In this document: piece after piece, positions 59,504 to 64,000 of the stretch | How positions within the stretch are numbered: position 1 is the first letter of the stretch | Layout of the letters: every line of letters starts with the position of its first letter | IMG/VR virus record: IMGVR_UViG_3300042923_000524 | Coordinates: 1 to 64,000 of that record | Origin: a virus | Reading direction: 5' to 3' (one strand) | DNA: 64,000 nt | Notes under the pieces: model-generated | Database searches by the model: none | What the model was told of the DNA's origin: nothing | The model's input: only the letters and a program-made list of their open reading frames with translations | Translations under genes and position numbers: made by a program

Positions 59504-60994
59504 TTATTTATTTTTATTTTTGTATTTATCTACTAACTCCAAATAATTTGGAGCATTAGAATCTTTTACTATACCAAAATTACTTAAAGCTAGTTTTGGT
59601 TTACCTGATTTTTCTTCTTTTTGTTCAAAAGAAAACTCAGCCTTTTTCTTGCCTAGTAAAGCAAATAGGTTGAGTTCTAATTCTTGATAATTATACTTAT
59701 CAATATTTTCTACAAATGTTTTGACTTCTTCTTCTGTGAGTTCACTGAATTTTGATAACAAAGTCATTTTATCTTCTTTTTCTCTAGTGTTTTTGAATTC
59801 TTTTAGTTGAGTATTTTCAACTCTTAATTGCTCAATTTCATCATTACTAAATACTGTTTCGGAAGAAGGTTCAGCACCTTTTACTAACCATTTCATTTCA
59901 ACTTCTACTTTTTCACCAACTAGAGAAACATTATCTCCGTCTATGGTGTAATCAAACTTGTAGAATGAACTATCTTCCCAATTTTCTGCTATGAAATATG
60001 TCTGAAACACTTCTGCAATCCAATAATTCCAATCTCTATACCCCTCCTCATTCAAAGGATTAATCAACTCATAAAGTTTACTTCTTATATCATCATGAGA
60101 TAGTTCAAACATTACTTGGAATTTAGGAATTACTTCTTCTTTTTCTTCTTTTTCAAACTCTGTAGTTGTTTCTTCAACTTCTGTTACGACTTCTTCTGAT
60201 TCAACAACCTCTTCAACCTTTTCAGTTTCAGTCACTTCAGTTATAACTTCTTCAACTACTGTATCTTTATTAATAACTTCCACTACACAATTACCTCCTT
60301 CACTGGAAAATTCTATATTCTCAACTTCTTTTTCAGAAGGTTGATTCATTGAATAATATTTATTAAATTCATCTAGGATATCTTTTAACTCATCTTTTAA
60401 TGTAGAAAAACTAAACTTTTCTATTGTACTACCCACCATTGCTGGGGTTATACCATCTCCAAGTATACAAGCACCTTCCCACATAAATTGAGTGAATTTA
60501 TAGTATCCATTTTTACTCCATTCACCTTTTATAGAAGGTGGATAAAGTTCCATAGATTGACCTTTTGTATTATCCCTATCAAAAATCTTTACTGCATTTG
60601 CAAATTTATTAAATATCAATCCTTCACAAACTAAATATTCTCTTTCTATTCCATCTACTGTTTTTAATTCAAATTTTGCATTATTGGTTTCAGGTATTAT
60701 TCCATATGCCCTACCTACATAAACAATATCTACTCCATTATCATCAATAACTAGTTTTGTTTCATGTCCTGCAAAATCTTCTTTGTTTTTATCATCAACT
60801 TGTATATATCCTACAATTGGTATGTTAGATAAACTAGGCAATGCATTTTCTACAATAGATTTCTCAAAAAATGAGTTATTAAGATTCAAACCTGTATGAA
60901 GTAAATATATTTTTACTCTAGTAAATCTTAAATCTGCAATATCATCCATTTTTTCAAAATGAATTGGCAAACTGGTATTTATTTTTATTTCCAC
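59504..60994 (-). CDS. prohead protease-scaffold fusion protein
   Basis: 496 aa from GTG 60994, 8 nt behind SD AGGAGG; GTG 61003 overlaps the SD. Residues ~1-200 look like the XkdF/prohead protease-type domain (SIVENALPSLSNIPIVGYI, FAGHETKLV). A Glu/Val-rich low-complexity linker follows (VVEEVITEVTETEKVEEVVE), then a helical scaffold-like C-terminus (NDEIEQLRVENTQLKEFKNT). It probably cleaves itself and shapes the procapsid. Catalytic residues not securely identified. Confidence 0.7.
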   Translation of the reverse strand: MEIKINTSLPIHFEKMDDIADLRFTRVKIYLLHTGLNLNNSFFEKSIVENALPSLSNIPIVGYIQVDDKNKEDFAGHETKLVIDDNGVDIVYVGRAYGIIPETNNAKFELKTVDGIEREYLVCEGLIFNKFANAVKIFDRDNTKGQSMELYPPSIKGEWSKNGYYKFTQFMWEGACILGDGITPAMVGSTIEKFSFSTLKDELKDILDEFNKYYSMNQPSEKEVENIEFSSEGGNCVVEVINKDTVVEEVITEVTETEKVEEVVESEEVVTEVEETTTEFEKEEKEEVIPKFQVMFELSHDDIRSKLYELINPLNEEGYRDWNYWIAEVFQTYFIAENWEDSSFYKFDYTIDGDNVSLVGEKVEVEMKWLVKGAEPSSETVFSNDEIEQLRVENTQLKEFKNTREKEDKMTLLSKFSELTEEEVKTFVENIDKYNYQELELNLFALLGKKKAEFSFEQKEEKSGKPKLALSNFGIVKDSNAPNYLELVDKYKNKNK

Positions 60995-61012
60995 CTGTCT
61001 CACCTCCTAAAG

Positions 61013-62497
61013 TTATTTCTTTGCCCTTGTTTTATTAGTTTGCTTATCCTTGGTTTTTTCTCCCGAAGGTGTTAAAGTACCATCACTTTCTGGTCTACCA
61101 CCATCTCCACTTTGTACGAATGAAGTTTGTAATGGAATCATTTTATCTTGCAATCCATATATGTTTTGTTCTACATTTAGTAAATTCATAAAAGTAGTTT
61201 GTTTAATTCCCATTGCACATAAAGGTAATAATTTTGAATACCCCAAAGTTGCACCAGTTTTATATATTTCAAACATTTCTTTACGATTAAAAATTGTTAT
61301 TTCTGGAAATAAGACTTCAAAATTATAATTCCTACTTGATATTAAGTAAACATTTAATTTAACTTCATACCATGTTTTAAACTGGTCAAGCAAAGTAAAC
61401 ATCATACTTTCATCAACTTTTATAGATTTATCAAGACCAATACTTCCACCCTTTGTACCACTGTCAAATAAAATACTTGAAGTACCTGTTGTTCTGTGTA
61501 CATTATTTGATGCTCTCTCAATATTATCTCTAATTGTCTGACCTTTTTCTTGAAGATTAATAGCCTCAACATCTAGTAAGGTAGTTAATACATCTACTCC
61601 TTCTTGGGTTATCATTTTCTTAGCATTGCCGTGTAATTCTTGTAATTCTTCAAGTTTAAATATAGGCATATTAGTCTTACTATCTATAGGAGCTTTTTGT
61701 ACAATAAGCTTGTATAAATCCATTTCAGATTGTGCTTTATCTAAAACCTTATATTCACTAAGAGTTACTAACTCTGTAAATACAGGGGATAGTAATGGCG
61801 TACCATTGTCAAACATCTTATGACATCTGGCAAATTCAGGATTTAATAATTGCCACTCTGGATTTTTAATGTTTTGTGAATTTTCTCTGTAAATGTTATA
61901 TAGTTGTAAAAATTCATTTGGAAACATTTCAAAAGCTTCAATTTTATCTTCTGTATTTCTAAAAGTATCAAAATATTTAAAATTGAATTCAACAGCATAA
62001 TTACCATTTAACTTATATCTTGACCTGCAAAATTCAGGTGGTAGTTGTTGTATTGCTATAACTCCCTCTAAATCTCTTTCATAACCATAAAAAACACCAT
62101 CTTTAACGGTAATAAATGATACAAATCTATTAGTTTGTTTTGAATTAGAATCATCCATATAATTTACTGCTTTTTGAAATCCTGATTCAAAATTCTTTTG
62201 GTCTAATTGTTCTTGATTTTTTATAATCGGTATTACTAAATTATCAAATGTTAAAATTGAAGAGTAATAGAAAACCAAACGTCTATATTCACCAGACACA
62301 GCAAAGAAATAATTAGATACTTCACGAAGTTTTATATCATCATTATTATCAAGAAAAGTTTGTATTTGGTCTTTTGTATATTTGTATTGTGTTTTATCAA
62401 CTTTATAGTTAATAGAATAAACACTTTCTGAAAGTTTTCTAAACTCTATATTATCTCTATCTTTAGGTTTGTTTGTAGTTCCTTTTGGTCTACCTAT
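61013..62497 (-). CDS. portal protein, apparent AUA start
   Basis: 494 aa if started at ATA 62497, 8 nt behind SD AAAGGAGG. The only canonical codon nearby, GTG 62506, overlaps the SD. The N-terminal GRPKGTTNKPK is an AT-hook-like basic stretch. The body matches Gram-positive phage portals (FFAVSGEYRRLVFYYSSILT, LEELQELHGNAKKMIT, TGTSSILFDSG, ATLGYSKLLPLCAMGI). It forms the dodecameric DNA gate and binds terminase. Confidence 0.82.
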   Translation of the reverse strand: MGRPKGTTNKPKDRDNIEFRKLSESVYSINYKVDKTQYKYTKDQIQTFLDNNDDIKLREVSNYFFAVSGEYRRLVFYYSSILTFDNLVIPIIKNQEQLDQKNFESGFQKAVNYMDDSNSKQTNRFVSFITVKDGVFYGYERDLEGVIAIQQLPPEFCRSRYKLNGNYAVEFNFKYFDTFRNTEDKIEAFEMFPNEFLQLYNIYRENSQNIKNPEWQLLNPEFARCHKMFDNGTPLLSPVFTELVTLSEYKVLDKAQSEMDLYKLIVQKAPIDSKTNMPIFKLEELQELHGNAKKMITQEGVDVLTTLLDVEAINLQEKGQTIRDNIERASNNVHRTTGTSSILFDSGTKGGSIGLDKSIKVDESMMFTLLDQFKTWYEVKLNVYLISSRNYNFEVLFPEITIFNRKEMFEIYKTGATLGYSKLLPLCAMGIKQTTFMNLLNVEQNIYGLQDKMIPLQTSFVQSGDGGRPESDGTLTPSGEKTKDKQTNKTRAKK

Positions 62498-62544
62498 AGC
62501 AAACACCTCCTTTGATTTATTTGGTGTATTGGGGGTGGGTCATT

Positions 62545-62554
62545 GAATTTTATA
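62545..62554 (-). promoter_or_regulatory. AATATAAAAT motif copy between terminase and portal
   Basis: Minus strand TAAATAATCAATATAAAATTC begins with the terminase stop codon, about 35 nt before the portal SD. Confidence 0.5.
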
Positions 62555-62562
62555 TTGATTAT

Positions 62563-64000
62563 TTAATTAAAGAACATATATTTTGATAGGTCAACCGACT
62601 GCTTTTTGTTAATTATATTTTGTCTTCTGAGTTGTTGTAGATACCAACCAAGCATAGCCAAACAATATGCTCTATCATCATTCATTTTATTTTCTTTATC
62701 AGGTGATAAATCATATCTATAATTACCATTAGTACCATCAAATCTATAAATATTAACCAATTCTTCTTTTGCTAAATCAATATTTTTTAAAGCTAATTCT
62801 TGGTCAAAATCTAATTTATGTTGTTCATATTTAATTTCTTTATCTTTAACTAATTCACCATCATCGTTTTCAATTTCAATTTCTTTACCAGTTTCTTTTG
62901 GTAACATTAAATAGCCTTTAACATCATATTCTGAAGTGAAAGAAATTAAATCTAAATTTATCATTTCAAGTAAAGCATCAAACATTTCTTTTTTATATTT
63001 TTGTGGTGACATAAGTTTTATTTTATCTACTGCATTTGGAAATTTATTAACATAATCAACAGATTCTATTTTGTCAATTAAACCTTTATGTTTAACTCCA
63101 TCTTTATCTTCCCATTCTTCCATAAAATAGTCTGCTATATTTACACCACCACCACCAGCACCCGCATCTATAAGTAAAGATTCTATATTTTCATAATCCG
63201 CAACTTGTTTTCCGTTATATCCAAGTAGAATCTGTTTTACCATTTCTACCTGTTCTGGTGTACGCATTGGTGTCTTTTTTTTCTTTCCTATGTCTACGAA
63301 ACTAATACCATTACATATTTCCATTTTAAAACCCACATTATCATCAAAAATAATTTCTCCAGCCATACATATTGAATTATCATAAGAACGTGCGGGGTCA
63401 TAAGCTAAAACAAACTTTTGTTTATTTGTATTATTATGTAACACAGGTAATCTCGTTGTAGAATTTTTAATTACAGTTGCTCTTTTAAAAACTTGTTTAT
63501 CTCCACCATCAATAGAAAACTTGTTATAAAATTCTCTCATAGCTTTTTCTTTATTTTTTCTCATTTCTGCATCAATTTCATCTTTATTTATAAGAGCTGA
63601 TGGATATAATTTGCCATTAAAAGTTGGATTAAGCATAATTTCACAATTTAAATCACAAACAAAATAATTTTTATCACCTAAAAACATTCTCTTTGCATAA
63701 TCTTTATATAGTGTGTAAAAATAACTATCTGTGCTAGAAGCAGAAGAAATGAATAATCTCTGATTTGGTATTTGTTGAGGAAAAGTTGATACATCAAAAT
63801 TTCCACCTAGTCTAAAAGTTGAGTTTTGTAATAAGAAAGGAATGGTTGCAACCACATAATCTTCTTCAGTCCAACCACTTTCATCATAAACATTCAGATT
63901 TGAACGTTTACCTCTATTATTGTTAATATCTCCACTCAAACTAGTTACTGCACTACCATTATATAATTTATAATTGAATCCAGATTGTGAATGTGTAAAA
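62563..64000 (-). CDS. terminase large subunit (5' part outside window)
   Basis: The frame stays open to the right edge, so the ATPase N-terminus is missing; the visible part is about 479 residues. NGSAVTSLSGDINNNRGKRS and VYDESGW match the Walker B/coupling region. The RNase H-like nuclease has its first Asp in LAYDPARSYDNS, a second in LLIDAGAGGGG and a late acidic site near MNDDRAYCLAMLG. It cuts and pumps DNA into proheads. The TTG at 63939 is internal, not a start. Confidence 0.9.
   Translation of the reverse strand, partial: FTHSQSGFNYKLYNGSAVTSLSGDINNNRGKRSNLNVYDESGWTEEDYVVATIPFLLQNSTFRLGGNFDVSTFPQQIPNQRLFISSASSTDSYFYTLYKDYAKRMFLGDKNYFVCDLNCEIMLNPTFNGKLYPSALINKDEIDAEMRKNKEKAMREFYNKFSIDGGDKQVFKRATVIKNSTTRLPVLHNNTNKQKFVLAYDPARSYDNSICMAGEIIFDDNVGFKMEICNGISFVDIGKKKKTPMRTPEQVEMVKQILLGYNGKQVADYENIESLLIDAGAGGGGVNIADYFMEEWEDKDGVKHKGLIDKIESVDYVNKFPNAVDKIKLMSPQKYKKEMFDALLEMINLDLISFTSEYDVKGYLMLPKETGKEIEIENDDGELVKDKEIKYEQHKLDFDQELALKNIDLAKEELVNIYRFDGTNGNYRYDLSPDKENKMNDDRAYCLAMLGWYLQQLRRQNIINKKQSVDLSKYMFFN

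Noticed and set aside
1-64000. CRISPR array, rRNA, insertion sequence
   Set aside because: No regularly spaced repeats, rRNA-like segments, or transposase with terminal inverted repeats seen. The short direct repeats at 31321 and 20598 are too few and irregular for CRISPR.
1-64000. Packaging site (cos/pac) and attachment core
   Set aside because: No small terminase gene is in the window and no feature identifies the packaging site; attP cannot be assigned without host junctions.

Overview
The window is a stretch of an AT-rich phage or prophage genome, most likely temperate, from a low-GC Gram-positive host. Clostridia are the best guess: the phage carries a class II (NrdJ-type) ribonucleotide reductase, has strong AAAGGAGG ribosome binding sites and frequent TTG starts, and has a classic siphovirus gene set. 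Host genus and integration state are inferences; there is no host gene in the window and no obvious attachment site. Both ends cut genes: the SSB-like gene on the left and the terminase large subunit on the right.

Left arm, + strand, 1-31.3 kb. A nearly complete phage replisome comes first: SSB-like protein, RecA-like ATPase, DnaB-type helicase, TOPRIM primase, RecB-like nuclease, full-length DNA polymerase III alpha (DnaE) and a RecD2-like helicase. A strong SigA promoter (11821-11848) then opens about 12 kb of more than thirty small early genes, most unrecognisable, many with CxxC zinc-ribbon signatures. Nucleotide metabolism follows: nrdJ, an HNH endonuclease inserted behind it, dUTPase, a ThyX-like protein and a 5'-nucleotidase-like HAD protein. 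The arm ends with a RecU-like resolvase, a large serine integrase and a tRNA-Val(GAC) that has its own promoter and terminator. A 13-bp bidirectional terminator (31426-31473) separates it from the convergent late arm.

Right arm, - strand, 64-31.4 kb. In transcription order: terminase large subunit, portal, protease/scaffold, a putative decoration protein, major capsid, head-tail connectors, a neck protein with bacterial Ig-like domains, tail tube, [inserted island], tail assembly proteins, tape measure, Dit, Tal-like baseplate protein, receptor-binding tail spike, holin, a three-domain lysin and an LLH-type membrane protein. The island at about 48.3-53.1 kb sits inside the tail genes. It holds a Cys-rich protein, a tyrosine recombinase, an XRE repressor-like regulator, a small unknown, an EDxHD homing endonuclease and a lipoprotein. 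Several of these have their own SigA promoters and terminators, so it looks like a lysogeny/moron island. A secreted protein gene at 39.5 kb is a second moron on the opposite strand.

Three features cut across the whole window. (1) A short motif, core AATATAAAAT, recurs between genes on both strands, always oriented with the downstream gene. (2) At least four genes have an ideal Shine-Dalgarno but only AUU/AUA at the right distance. (3) Four homing-type endonucleases (one HNH/AP2, three zinc-repeat EDxHD) sit at gene junctions. No gene-free stretch exceeds 300 bases; the larger gaps are described individually.
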